Origin: Ruminococcus sp. UNK.MGS-30
GTDB lineage: Bacteria; Bacillota; Clostridia; Oscillospirales; Ruminococcaceae
Reading direction: 5' to 3'
DNA: 64,000 nt
Assembly: GCA_000980705.1 (NCBI GenBank)
Contig: LBCK01000003.1
Span: forward strand, 376,809 to 440,808
The notes under the pieces are model-generated. The model was not told the DNA's origin. It made no database searches and worked only from the letters and a program-made list of their open reading frames with translations. Shown in pieces: positions 53,621-62,178 of the stretch. A program made the position numbers and the translations under genes. Each line of letters begins with the position of its first letter. The first letter of the stretch is position 1.

Positions 53621-54103
53621 TTAAGGATGGTCAACCACACTGGCGTATTCATCTAAAATGTAATCTGCATAAGAAGCGGCTTGCCGTTCATATCCGATTT
53701 CTGTAAGTCGAATATCGTTAATCCACTGAAAATAGTGCGTCAATTCGTGTGCTATTGTTTCCAGTATCAGCGCTAAAGCATCATCTCTCCCTAGTGTTAT
53801 CAAATTATCTGTATAACTTCCGGTTGCAACACGTATATATGGTTCATACATCTCGTGATATGGCTGAAAAAAAGTGCCATATACCATTTCGCCGTCCATC
53901 GACTTAATGTATTTTTTCCCTTTCACATACACCGGCACTCTTATTGGGAAAAAGTACTCTTTTCTCAACCACTTTCCAAATTTCAGGCACGCTTCTCTTA
54001 CTTCCGTGTTAACGTCGGAGGTAAAACGGAATCTAAGACCACTTCTTCTTGATTGAATATTTGTAAAGTGATATTTCCAATTCTCAAGTGTCCAGATATG
54101 CAC
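53621..54103 (-). CDS. Small SprT-like protein with HExxH zinc-peptidase motif
   Basis: 160 residues, GTG start (AGGAAG site about 8 bp upstream). AHELTHYFQW near residue 117 is an HExxH metal-binding motif, and YERQAASYADYILDEY downstream gives further acidic candidates for the third ligand. The layout recalls SprT-like or M78-type minigluzincins but lacks a clear C-terminal zinc finger. No signal peptide or membrane segment, so cytosolic. Flanking genes do not suggest a substrate. Confidence 0.72.
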   Translation of the reverse strand: MHIWTLENWKYHFTNIQSRRSGLRFRFTSDVNTEVREACLKFGKWLRKEYFFPIRVPVYVKGKKYIKSMDGEMVYGTFFQPYHEMYEPYIRVATGSYTDNLITLGRDDALALILETIAHELTHYFQWINDIRLTEIGYERQAASYADYILDEYASVVDHP

Positions 54104-54247
54104 AATGTCACTTCCTGTTTTTCAGCTTAAATTTTCTGCTGGATTCCTGTAATATGGTTGTTTGTTGTTCTTTAGTATACCATAATTTTGAGAAGAAATC
54201 AAGAAGTACCAAAAGCAAAATAGCCGAACAATGCCACCGCCGATTAT

Positions 54248-54889
54248 CTACGAAATAATTGTCAATTTTCCCTTATCCATCTCACAAACGGTATCGCACA
54301 GCACAGAAATGTCTTCCGCCGAATGAGATGCCAAAAGAATGGTTTTCCCCTGTTCCTTTAGATGGAGCAGGTATCTTCGCATATCCTGTACGCCGTCTTT
54401 GTCCAATCCATTCATTGGTTCGTCCAGAATCAGCAGGTCGGGATCTTCCATGATCGCCTGTGCCAATCCCAGTCGCTGCCGCATACCCAGTGAAAACTTT
54501 CCAACGTGTTTTTTACTGTCCGGATCTAGCCCAACCGATTGCATGGCATTTCGGATTTTTTCTTTTGAGGCTCTTCCGGTAATGTCCGCTAAAAACTTCA
54601 AATTCCGATAAGCACCATACTCCGGAAGAAATCCAGGTGTTTCGATGATAGCCCCTATATTATCCGGGATATCAACGTCTTTTCCGATCACTTTTCCAAA
54701 TACAGTGACTTTCCCGGAGGTAACCGGAATAAATCCGCAGATACATTTCATCAGCATGGTTTTACCGCTGCCGTTTCGTCCGATGATACCATGTATTTTT
54801 CCGGGCGCAAAGTTCATGTTAATATGATGCAGCACGGTTTCTTTTCCAAATGATTTGACAAGATCTGTAACTTGAATCACGTAATCCAT
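54248..54889 (-). CDS. ABC transporter ATP-binding protein, BcrA / lantibiotic-immunity type
   Basis: 213 residues. Walker A GRNGSGKTMLMKCI, signature KFSLGMRQRLGLAQAI, Walker B LLILDEPMNGLD and switch His (LASHS) are intact. The protein is short because it lacks the C-terminal extension common in BcrA. It is the last gene of a lipoprotein-permease-permease-ATPase cassette governed by a LytTR/GHKL system, typical of lantibiotic or bacitracin immunity exporters. Confidence 0.93.
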   Translation of the reverse strand: MDYVIQVTDLVKSFGKETVLHHINMNFAPGKIHGIIGRNGSGKTMLMKCICGFIPVTSGKVTVFGKVIGKDVDIPDNIGAIIETPGFLPEYGAYRNLKFLADITGRASKEKIRNAMQSVGLDPDSKKHVGKFSLGMRQRLGLAQAIMEDPDLLILDEPMNGLDKDGVQDMRRYLLHLKEQGKTILLASHSAEDISVLCDTVCEMDKGKLTIIS

Positions 54890-54907
54890 TTGCTTTCCTT
54901 TCTGTCC

Positions 54908-55765
54908 TTACTTTGAATCAATATCCATTTTCCATCTCTTTCTAAATACTAACAGCAAAACAATCAATAACAAAGAAAGACCGCAATAAACGCCGATGCA
55001 ATAATAGAAGGAAGGATGATTTGTCTTTTCAGCAACATCGACCTGATTCAGCGTACTCCAGGAAACCGGAGAAAAATACAACTGCTTATCAGAACCGAAT
55101 GCCTCCACATAGCAGCTGAATAAGATAATAATTCCACTGACGATGCTCCCCAAGTAGCGTTTACTGCTGATGGTGTTCAAAAAGTAAATCAATAATCCAA
55201 TGAATATCGCCATGAGCCATGATAGTAAAAACGTATACCAAACCGCCTGTATGGGTGTAAAATATTCAATGACGTAACCGGCGACAGACAAAAACGAATA
55301 GCCCAATTGTGATGCCGCATTACTGTATGCAATTGTATAGAGGCATTTCCCCCAATCCATAGAAAGTTCCGATGAAGGAAGTGCGGTAATCACAGTACAC
55401 AAAAAGATAAACAGATAGTAAACCGCACTGGATACGATAATGTATAGGATTTGCCCGGTAATCCATGCCTTTCGCTTACACCTTACAATAAGAAATAATG
55501 CGTTTTGATCGATAAAAGGTGCATTGCAAAACATCAAAAGCAGCGGCAGCGTAAAAATCAATTTCAGATGATATTGCGAATACAGAAACGGATACTGCCA
55601 TATAGAAGACGAAACGCCTAAATCAGCACTCAAATCGGAAAATTTTCTCGTATTTTCCAGAATCAAGATAAACAGGATTGCGGCAATCGTCCAAATACGA
55701 TAGTCCTTTTGCCATTTTCTGAAGTTCTGCAAACAAATGCAAACGGTTATTTTAATGAATGACAT
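54908..55765 (-). CDS. ABC permease subunit (ABC-2 / lantibiotic-immunity type)
   Basis: 285 residues; start at 55765 with GGAGGG 8 bp upstream, overlapping the preceding permease gene by 14 bp. Six predicted membrane helices, the first at about 25-45, and a basic N-terminus (LQNFRKWQKDYR). Sequence is otherwise weakly conserved, as usual for this class. Pairs with the ATPase 18 bp downstream and the permease upstream. Confidence 0.82.
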   Translation of the reverse strand: MSFIKITVCICLQNFRKWQKDYRIWTIAAILFILILENTRKFSDLSADLGVSSSIWQYPFLYSQYHLKLIFTLPLLLMFCNAPFIDQNALFLIVRCKRKAWITGQILYIIVSSAVYYLFIFLCTVITALPSSELSMDWGKCLYTIAYSNAASQLGYSFLSVAGYVIEYFTPIQAVWYTFLLSWLMAIFIGLLIYFLNTISSKRYLGSIVSGIIILFSCYVEAFGSDKQLYFSPVSWSTLNQVDVAEKTNHPSFYYCIGVYCGLSLLLIVLLLVFRKRWKMDIDSK

Positions 55766-56513
55766 CCTGCACCCTCCTTTTTGCAATTTGCCAAAAAACA
55801 AATGCGAACACTATGCCAAGGCATGAAAATACAAGAATAATATAAGCAGATGCCAGCCACGGATTAGAGGAAACATCTGTGTAGCTCAAAGACAGATACC
55901 ATAAATTCGGCAGGAACTTTGATTCAATTGTAATCATCTCCAACACATAACTGAAAACAAGCGGAGCGCAGACTGCCAGATACGCATTCAAAAAGCAGGC
56001 AGACATTGCCAGACCGGAAAGCGACCACACAGCAATACTGTAGGCATAATGAAACGTCCGGAAAAACAAATACAGCCCCACATCTTTTTCATTGAGAAGT
56101 ACGCCAAATGTTCCGGTATAATCATTTCCATCATAACAATACAGTGTGCCTCGTATGCAAAAAAGCCCGATGCACAATAAGATTCCCAAAAACACAATGA
56201 GAAAAGAAGATACAAACTGCATTACCAGATAAACTGACAAATGCTTTGACAAAGAGGAACGATACAAAATAAAATTTGCCATTTTTGTGTTTCGTTCTCT
56301 GCAATAAACCGTTCCAAACGGAATCGTTGCAAACAGCATCATCAATTTTCGGTAAGAGCTGATGTCCAACATGAGATCGAACGCATAGATCACGCCGGGG
56401 CGTGCGTTCTCCTCCTGCATACCAAACCAGCAGATAACGCCGACCATGACAATTGCCAGATAAAAAAGAGGCGACAAAAGTAATCGTTTGATGTAAGAAA
56501 TAAATATCTGCAT
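55752..56513 (-). CDS. ABC permease subunit (ABC-2 / lantibiotic-immunity type)
   Basis: 253 residues; start taken at the ATG at 56513 because the AGGTG site fits it better than the GTG four codons earlier. About six membrane helices are predicted. The motif GTVYCRERNTKMANFILYR after the second helix is typical of this family. It overlaps the next permease gene. With that subunit it probably forms the heterodimeric channel of the exporter. Confidence 0.82.
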   Translation of the reverse strand: MQIFISYIKRLLLSPLFYLAIVMVGVICWFGMQEENARPGVIYAFDLMLDISSYRKLMMLFATIPFGTVYCRERNTKMANFILYRSSLSKHLSVYLVMQFVSSFLIVFLGILLCIGLFCIRGTLYCYDGNDYTGTFGVLLNEKDVGLYLFFRTFHYAYSIAVWSLSGLAMSACFLNAYLAVCAPLVFSYVLEMITIESKFLPNLWYLSLSYTDVSSNPWLASAYIILVFSCLGIVFAFVFWQIAKRRVQDVIH

Positions 56514-56524
56514 ACAGCACCTCA

Positions 56525-57619
56525 CTAATACAACTCACCAGTCAGTGCATCCACACAAATCGTACTGTAATAATGTGTAGAAGTCCCATCATTATTGGGC
56601 AGCACAGAATCCAAAATAAATACCCAGACAGGCTGTAATTGCAGTACGTCCTCTTTTTGTTCCAGAACATTCCACTTCAAACTGCACCCGGACAGTGTTT
56701 CTGTACCTTTTGATTCATCTTCATTCACAGCCATAGATTCCATATGGGATTTCACTCGTTCGATTGCCTGTTCCGGAGAACAGATCTGACTGCTGTCCCC
56801 TTCCTCTGTTTGTTCCATTGCATAACTGCATTCCAGATATTCCAGCCCGTTTTTGCTGAACACGCTGACCAGCTTTGACGGGCGTCCTTCGGTCATATCG
56901 CTGACAGAGGAAGAAATTGTATAATTGGCAGCAGCAACGCTGTCTATTTCCGTTAGGTACACAAGCATATACGCATCCGCCTCGTCATCCCACGGAATAT
57001 CCACACCAACATTTGTTTTTGCATTCTCGACGCAATTCTGATTGAGCGCATATATCTCTGGTGTGCTTGCCACAGGTAAATCTAACGTTTCTATCAGATT
57101 TTGCATATATGCAAGAGCATCCGTAGAGGAAAATGTATCCAATTCTTTTTCTGGCATCAGGACACGCATGTTTTCTTCTGAACAGGACAGGTCATAATAA
57201 TATGCAAAATAGCCATAGTAGTCATCGGATTTTTCCGTGGCGTACAGAATGCTACCTGCATCATAACACAGCGTGGTATTATCCTGTGTCTGATATAAAT
57301 GATAGTAGTCCTTCCCGGGAATATACATACTTTCTGATGTTTCTTCTTTTTGATATACCTGTTTTGTATTTCCGAAAAACAAGGATTCCATATCTTTTCC
57401 CTCAAACAATTTCAATTTGCATTGTACTTCGGGAATATTTTGGGTGTAATTCTCCGGAATGGAAAACTGGTATGTCAAATTGTCATACGGAGACTGATTC
57501 ATTTCTTCAACATTCAAAGATGACATATTATTCTGAGGATGTGCCGATTTGCTGGCAGGAAAACAAGCTGTAAATAACACACAAGACAATATTGGCACGA
57601 TTAAAACTTGCCTTTTCAT
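56525..57619 (-). CDS. Uncharacterised lipoprotein of the LytTR-controlled ABC cassette
   Basis: 364 residues; start at 57619 after AAAGGAG. The lipobox is LFTACFP with Cys near residue 19. The remainder is a soluble outer-surface domain rich in Asp, Tyr and Ser, with a late YSTICVDALTGEL segment like those of PepSY or DUF6034-type proteins. It is the first gene of the cassette after the LytTR operator, so it is probably the most strongly induced. It may bind the antimicrobial peptide on the surface; this is inference. Confidence 0.75.
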   Translation of the reverse strand: MKRQVLIVPILSCVLFTACFPASKSAHPQNNMSSLNVEEMNQSPYDNLTYQFSIPENYTQNIPEVQCKLKLFEGKDMESLFFGNTKQVYQKEETSESMYIPGKDYYHLYQTQDNTTLCYDAGSILYATEKSDDYYGYFAYYYDLSCSEENMRVLMPEKELDTFSSTDALAYMQNLIETLDLPVASTPEIYALNQNCVENAKTNVGVDIPWDDEADAYMLVYLTEIDSVAAANYTISSSVSDMTEGRPSKLVSVFSKNGLEYLECSYAMEQTEEGDSSQICSPEQAIERVKSHMESMAVNEDESKGTETLSGCSLKWNVLEQKEDVLQLQPVWVFILDSVLPNNDGTSTHYYSTICVDALTGELY

Positions 57620-57712
57620 TCTGGATACTCCTTTCAATCATTTTTAGCATCCTTGCACAAAATAGTGACTTTGCTGCCTTTTGAAAAACCTGCTGACGCA
57701 TTTTTCAGTTTC

Positions 57713-57787
57713 ATTATATCAATTTCAATAAAAAAGTCAATATAATTTGCGTAGTTGGTATGTTTTTCTGCGTAATTGGTATGTTTT
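57713..57787 (-). promoter_or_regulatory. Cassette promoter with LytTR-type direct-repeat operator
   Basis: Minus strand promoter TTGACT (57735-57740), 16 bp, TATAAT (57713-57718). Just upstream lie two direct repeats of TGCGTA(G/A)TTGGTATGTTTT at 57748-57766 and 57769-57787, 21 bp apart. Two-turn direct repeats immediately before the -35 are the hallmark of LytTR regulators, and a LytTR gene is the neighbour. Confidence 0.82.
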
Positions 57788-57802
57788 CACCTTTTTGCAT
57801 AA

Positions 57803-57878
57803 AAAATGCGATATGGACTTGCACGGAAATACAGTGCTTTTCAGCGTGTTTTCCAACAAATCAATCATATCGCATTTT
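57803..57878 (-). terminator. Terminator of the LytTR-kinase operon
   Basis: 13-bp perfect arms AAAATGCGATATG (57803-57815) and CATATCGCATTTT (57866-57878), with a 50-base loop; on the minus strand it ends in six Ts. Confidence 0.65.
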
Positions 57879-57916
57879 ATCGCAAAGTGCAATATTTTGT
57901 TCCCCAAATGCAGGTT

Positions 57917-59236
57917 TTAGTCCCCCAAATGCAGATTTTCCTCTATTGGAAGAAGAATATCTACATAAAACATCCCTTCTTTCTCATAAAAATCAATCAG
58001 ACTATTTCGTTTTGACACAAGATCTGTAACAGAACGCAGTCCCCAGCCATGCAGCTTTTTATTTGCTTTTTCCGTTTTCAATTCCTGATTCTTTTTCAAA
58101 ACAGATGCGGCAATTGTATTTCTGACCACAATCCGATAATAGCCTGCCTCTTCTGAAATTGTCAGAAGTATCTGTGCGTTTGATGGATTTTTCTCACAGG
58201 CTTCTATGGCATTGTCCAGCAGATTAGACAGCATGATGCTGAGATCAAACTCCAAATCATGAGGAATCTGAACAACTAGCCGCAATGAGGTATCGATTCC
58301 TTTGGACTGTGCATCATTGAATTTCGCATTTACAACCGCATTTAACATGGTACTTGAGCATTGTACTTGAGACAAAATTGTATTTACTTTTCGCTCCTTA
58401 AATTGTTTCGCATACGCCAATGCTCCGGAACAATCTCCCTGTTCTATCATGCCGCATAAACAATCGATCCCATTCCGAAAATCGTGACGAAGAATCGAGA
58501 TTTCTTCATACTGCTGCTGTAAATGCTGCATTTCATCTTGCTGCCGCTGCAATTGGATTTCCATAATATCCCGTTCTTTTTCAATTTGACTCGTGCGGTT
58601 CATCTTTCTCAGAAATATAAAAATGATGACATCTAAACCGGATAAAAGTAATGTAATCGCAAGGTAGATATATGCCGTAAGATGATTATTTCCAATGGAA
58701 AGATTAATTGCAAATCCCATGAAAAGTGTAAAAAGGAATGCCGATAATATAATGATCCATTCATTGCGCTTAAAATGATATGTTTCTTTTTTCCGGAATG
58801 ACAAGATACACTGTGTCGCTGCAAAGTAGAATAATTTCGTAAGGAACAGACAGACTACACGCTCTACATTCTGCGCATCTTTTAGCTGCAGCATTGAAAC
58901 ATCTGTAATTGCGCTAACTGCCGACATTACCGGAAGATTGATAAAGTACACTAAAACATAATTGATTACAGATATCAAGATCTTCTCAAAGATGTTTCCT
59001 TTTAGAAAAACTGCGGAAAACACAATTTCAATTAACAGACAACTGGAAATCAAAAATGTTTCGTTTGCTGCCCCGAAAGTTCCTGCCACATCTGTTGCAA
59101 ACAACAGCGAAAACAGGAGAATCCATTTCAGAATGCGGCAATTTTCCGATCGGAACTTAAAGTATTGAATCAGCATCCGTGTAACGATCATACATTCTAC
59201 TACGACTGCAAGAATTTCTGTGCATTGCCAAATCAT
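57917..59236 (-). CDS. GHKL sensor histidine kinase (AgrC / ComD-like)
   Basis: 439 residues. Six or seven membrane helices fill the first 210 residues. A coiled coil (about 220-250, QIEKERDIMEIQLQRQQDEM) precedes the phospho-acceptor SILRHDFRNGIDCL. The ATPase domain has MLSNLLDNAIEACE (N-box) and a C-terminal GLRSVTDLV. This architecture senses peptides or membrane damage. It overlaps its regulator by 4 bp. Its last codons (ENLHLGD) are partly repeated just after the stop. Confidence 0.92.
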   Translation of the reverse strand: MIWQCTEILAVVVECMIVTRMLIQYFKFRSENCRILKWILLFSLLFATDVAGTFGAANETFLISSCLLIEIVFSAVFLKGNIFEKILISVINYVLVYFINLPVMSAVSAITDVSMLQLKDAQNVERVVCLFLTKLFYFAATQCILSFRKKETYHFKRNEWIIILSAFLFTLFMGFAINLSIGNNHLTAYIYLAITLLLSGLDVIIFIFLRKMNRTSQIEKERDIMEIQLQRQQDEMQHLQQQYEEISILRHDFRNGIDCLCGMIEQGDCSGALAYAKQFKERKVNTILSQVQCSSTMLNAVVNAKFNDAQSKGIDTSLRLVVQIPHDLEFDLSIMLSNLLDNAIEACEKNPSNAQILLTISEEAGYYRIVVRNTIAASVLKKNQELKTEKANKKLHGWGLRSVTDLVSKRNSLIDFYEKEGMFYVDILLPIEENLHLGD

Positions 59237-59967
59237 AACACACCCTCCTCCCGCATCAGTCGCTGATACTGCAATTTTACCTCTTCACTCCTGCCTCGGC
59301 TCAATGGTATTTTATCGTGATTTGCTTTTAGATACACCCAATCACCTTTGATTTGCAAAATCCAGGTGTAATTCACCAAATAACTTTTATGTACTCGAAT
59401 AAAGCCTTTCTCCGTAAACTGCTTTTCCAATTCATTCATCGTGTATGTGTGCATTGCAAGCCGAACCGATTCCTTTTGTGCATTTACAAAATAGATATCA
59501 TGCCGAATGGAATAGAAGTATGCAATGTCTGAGACTTTTTGTTCGAGCGTCCTCTGCTGATCCGAATCAAGTCGAACTATAACAGATTTTGTTTTTAAGG
59601 CAGCACAGAAAGAAAAAATCATTTCCTGCGTATCACTGATAAGTTTATTCTTGCGAACAAAACGATACGCATTGTAACGAAATGTTTCAAACACGAAATC
59701 ATCATGGCTGGACACAAATACAAGTGTCGTATCCAACCCCTTGTCACGAAATTTAGAGGCAAGCTGGATTCCGGACAGCCCCGGCATATCAATATCCAGA
59801 AAGATGAGATCATAGGACGTTTTTTCACAATCTTCCAAAAATCGTCTGGCATCTGTGTATGTATCAATTTTGCAGTCTACATTATGCTCCTGAAATAATT
59901 CTGAGACTTTTTTCTGGTATGTTTGAAGAAACATGGTTTCATCATCACACATTGCAATTCGAATCAC
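59233..59967 (-). CDS. LytTR-family response regulator (AgrA-like)
   Basis: 244 residues from a GTG at 59967, selected because AAGGAGG lies 8 bp upstream and VIRIAMCDDE is the canonical receiver start. Phospho-Asp lies in LIFLDIDMPG near residue 60 and Lys in VRKNK. The C-terminal LytTR domain (about 145-240) has FYSIRHDIYFVNA, GFIRVHKSYLVNY and a PLSRGR segment for DNA contact. It likely activates the ABC cassette through the direct repeats at 57748-57787. Confidence 0.93.
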   Translation of the reverse strand: MIRIAMCDDETMFLQTYQKKVSELFQEHNVDCKIDTYTDARRFLEDCEKTSYDLIFLDIDMPGLSGIQLASKFRDKGLDTTLVFVSSHDDFVFETFRYNAYRFVRKNKLISDTQEMIFSFCAALKTKSVIVRLDSDQQRTLEQKVSDIAYFYSIRHDIYFVNAQKESVRLAMHTYTMNELEKQFTEKGFIRVHKSYLVNYTWILQIKGDWVYLKANHDKIPLSRGRSEEVKLQYQRLMREEGVL

Positions 59968-60006
59968 GTAACGTGCCTCCTTTCTTGTCTTTTTTTCTCT
60001 ATGTCC

Positions 60007-60035
60007 ATGATACCATAAAAGAGAACAAAAAGCAA
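60007..60035 (-). promoter_or_regulatory. Promoter of the LytTR-kinase operon
   Basis: Minus strand TTGCTT (60030-60035), 17 bp, TATCAT (60007-60012). Confidence 0.6.
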
Positions 60036-60247
60036 GAAGGTTGGAGGATTTATGTGGAAATGCTAAAAGGAAAAATGTTTTTGTCTTGTAAAATACCATG
60101 CCGGGAAAATGTGTCAATTTTAATTCCGTTCATGGTCTTATTTTGATTTATTTCCACATACAAAAAACGGCATATTGAGTGTCTCTCAAATATTCTCCAA
60201 TAAAATTGGACCATAGTCAATAAAGTAGACAGAAGAAGAGAAAAGAA

Positions 60248-61096
60248 TCAAAAAAGATCTTCAAATTGAATGGGAGATAAAAGGTCATTAGCAGAGTGAG
60301 GTCGTTTGAAATTGTAAAAGTGAATATATTCAAAAACAGACAATTCCAATTCATCAAAAGAGGCATATGAACGGCGGTTAGTTTCTTCAAGTTTCAAAAA
60401 CTTGAAAAAAGCTTCTGCTACGGCATTGTCATAAGGATGCCCCTTTTTAGAAAACGACTGAATAAAAGAAGCTCTGTCCAGCCTTTTTCGGAATTCATCG
60501 CTGGTATACTGAGAACCTCTGTCTGAGTGGAAAATCACATTTTCAGGATAATTCCTGTTTTTTAAAGCAGATTCAAATGTATCCAGGACAAGCCTGGCAT
60601 CGATTTTGCTACTTATTTTATAAGCTATCACACGTCTTGAAAAAAGATCAATGATAACGCATAAATAATAAAATCTTCCTCCGGCTTTTATGTATGTAAT
60701 GTCGCTGCACCATGCTTTATTTGGCTCTTTGGGATTAAAATTCTGCTTTAATATGTTGTGACAATCTCTGTCACTGGATTTATTTGCGGCTTTGAATTTC
60801 GGCTTGACAGTTGACATTTTAGGAAGCTGCATTTGCTTCATCAGTCGGTACACTCTTCCCTGACTGATATGTATGCCATAATTAACTTCAAGAACCTTGC
60901 GCATTTTCTGAGCTCCGTAACGGCATTTTGCTTCGGAATAAATCTGTAAAATACAGTTCTTTATATTTCTGTTTTCAATTGCTCTTTTAGGTTCTTTAGA
61001 GTTAAAATGCTTGTAATAGCTGCTGCGGTTTACATTCAGAACACGACATAGGGTTATTATTGCATGTTCGTGCCGAAGTAAATGTACAGCTCTCAT
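60248..61096 (-). CDS. IS3-family transposase OrfB (DDE catalytic subunit)
   Basis: 282 residues with HTH_21 N-terminus (NRSSYYKHFNSKEPKRA) and an rve integrase core. The DDE triad is visible: WCSDITYIK, VIFHSDRGSQYTS and VAEAFFKFLKLE (D, D, E spaced as in IS3). Its ATG overlaps the orfA stop, but the functional enzyme is expected to be an OrfAB fusion made by -1 frameshifting. It appears intact, so the element may still be active. Confidence 0.95.
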   Translation of the reverse strand: MRAVHLLRHEHAIITLCRVLNVNRSSYYKHFNSKEPKRAIENRNIKNCILQIYSEAKCRYGAQKMRKVLEVNYGIHISQGRVYRLMKQMQLPKMSTVKPKFKAANKSSDRDCHNILKQNFNPKEPNKAWCSDITYIKAGGRFYYLCVIIDLFSRRVIAYKISSKIDARLVLDTFESALKNRNYPENVIFHSDRGSQYTSDEFRKRLDRASFIQSFSKKGHPYDNAVAEAFFKFLKLEETNRRSYASFDELELSVFEYIHFYNFKRPHSANDLLSPIQFEDLF

Positions 61097-61377
61097 TCTT
61101 TCCCTGAGCGTGGAGTCATTATGGCAAGCGCTTTTTTTAATATGATGTTTTCCTCCTCAAGCTGTGCGTTTCTTTTTTGCAGTTCCTTTATCTGCTTTGC
61201 TGTCATAACAGTATTGTCGTCGACCCTGACTTCCGAATAAAGCTTTATCCATCTTGAGATCGCACTTACCGATATTCCGTATTCCTTGGAAAGCTCAGTT
61301 TGGGTTTTTCCGTTCTGGTGTAATGCCACGATGTTCTTTTTAAAAGTTTCATCGTATTGCAGCTGTTTGTTTGTCAT
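61093..61377 (-). CDS. IS3-family OrfA (helix-turn-helix)
   Basis: 94 residues. HTH_Tnp_1 domain (YDETFKKNIVALHQNGKTQTELSKEYGISVSAISRWIK) and a leucine-zipper-like C-terminus (IKELQKRNAQLEEENIILKKAL). A run of seven As followed by G on the coding strand (plus-strand T run 61132-61138) is a standard slippery site: a -1 shift there opens a stop-free path into orfB. Confidence 0.93.
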   Translation of the reverse strand: MTNKQLQYDETFKKNIVALHQNGKTQTELSKEYGISVSAISRWIKLYSEVRVDDNTVMTAKQIKELQKRNAQLEEENIILKKALAIMTPRSGKE

Positions 61378-61454
61378 TTTTTCCTCCTTGGTTTTTCTTC
61401 TTTCGTGTTTTCTTTTATTATACTACTTTTCTTTTCCCTTGTCTACTTTTTTAG

Positions 61455-61580
61455 TATAACACCACAAGCGGTATCAAAGGGATTACAGACTATTCAGAAA
61501 ATGATAATGGCGAATGGATACTTTCGATCAATGAAACGGGAAAAGAACTTCTGAAATGGTTCCGTGAAAACGAATCGTAA
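61455..61580 (+). pseudogene. 3' remnant of an unidentified gene beside the IS
   Basis: A 41-codon in-frame tail (TSGIKGITDYSENDNGEW ... KELLKWFRENES, stop at 61578-61580) begins after a TAG at 61452-61454 near the IS end and has no start signal. It looks like the C-terminus of a gene whose 5' part was lost, probably by the IS-associated event. No matching 5' part is visible left of the IS. Confidence 0.55.
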
Positions 61581-61593
61581 AGGAGTCTCTACA

Positions 61594-62109
61594 ATGGAAA
61601 AATGGTATGAAAGATTTGAGAATCAAGGATTCATTGACTATTATGAGTCAGGTGAAGCTGCAGCTGTTCATGTAGTGCGTGACTGTGCAGCAGCAGTCAA
61701 TACAACGGGAAAATGGATCGATGTGATATCAGTAAATACTTTTGAAACACAGTTTGAAGGAAGGATTGGCTTCAACTGGATCATTGTTGAACTGTTTTCG
61801 AGAATACATCAACCCAAGTATACCGATGATAGAGAGTATAATCGGTACCTGACATGGCACGCTGCACATGATGACATTGCTCAACATCGGTCTAAAAATC
61901 ATCATGGTGAGAAGTTCATTGTTATCTGCAAGCTCAAAAAAATGAAGCGAACAGTTGACGGAAAGCAGGAAGAATATATTGATTATCATGTTATTGATTC
62001 CTGCAAGGTGAATCAAAAGCAGATTCGCACTGTTGAATCCACCGCTGTTTCTATTGTATCTGCTATCCGTGCTAAGCGGAAACCTTCTCTTTCATTATTC
62101 CCTCTGTAA
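61594..62109 (+). CDS. Hypothetical protein, probably prophage-associated
   Basis: 171 residues; start at 61594 with AAAGGAG 9 bp upstream. Not recognised. It has a well-ordered soluble sequence without signal or membrane segments. An HAAHDDIAQHRSKNHHGEKF stretch is rich in His and charged residues, and a late VHVIDS-like strand leads to a basic tail. It is followed by its own terminator (62117-62147) before the phage head genes, so it is a separate unit. Confidence 0.7.
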   Translation: MEKWYERFENQGFIDYYESGEAAAVHVVRDCAAAVNTTGKWIDVISVNTFETQFEGRIGFNWIIVELFSRIHQPKYTDDREYNRYLTWHAAHDDIAQHRSKNHHGEKFIVICKLKKMKRTVDGKQEEYIDYHVIDSCKVNQKQIRTVESTAVSIVSAIRAKRKPSLSLFPL

Positions 62110-62116
62110 AATATAG

Positions 62117-62147
62117 AAAAAGCACTTGCACTTGCAGGTGCTTTTTT
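62117..62147 (+). terminator. Terminator before the portal gene
   Basis: AAAAAGCAC (62117-62125) / GTGCTTTTT (62138-62146) with an inner TTGCA / TGCAG, followed by another T. Confidence 0.85.
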
Positions 62148-62178
62148 CATGCCCTGAAACCTGAAAGGAGTGATGCAC

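Larger units (their letters stand above)
60207..61464 (-). mobile_element. IS3-family insertion sequence (IS150-like group), about 1.26 kb
   Basis: It holds overlapping orfA and orfB. Both ends start TGG, and 18 bp from each tip is a shared GTAGACA followed by a G/A-rich run ending GAAAAG; the terminal match is imperfect. I could not identify a target duplication, so the exact ends are uncertain by a few bases. Confidence 0.75.

Noticed and set aside
57748..57787. Two direct repeats as a possible start of a CRISPR or insertion duplication
   Set aside because: There are only two copies, 21 bp apart, just upstream of a promoter next to a LytTR regulator; an operator explains them better.
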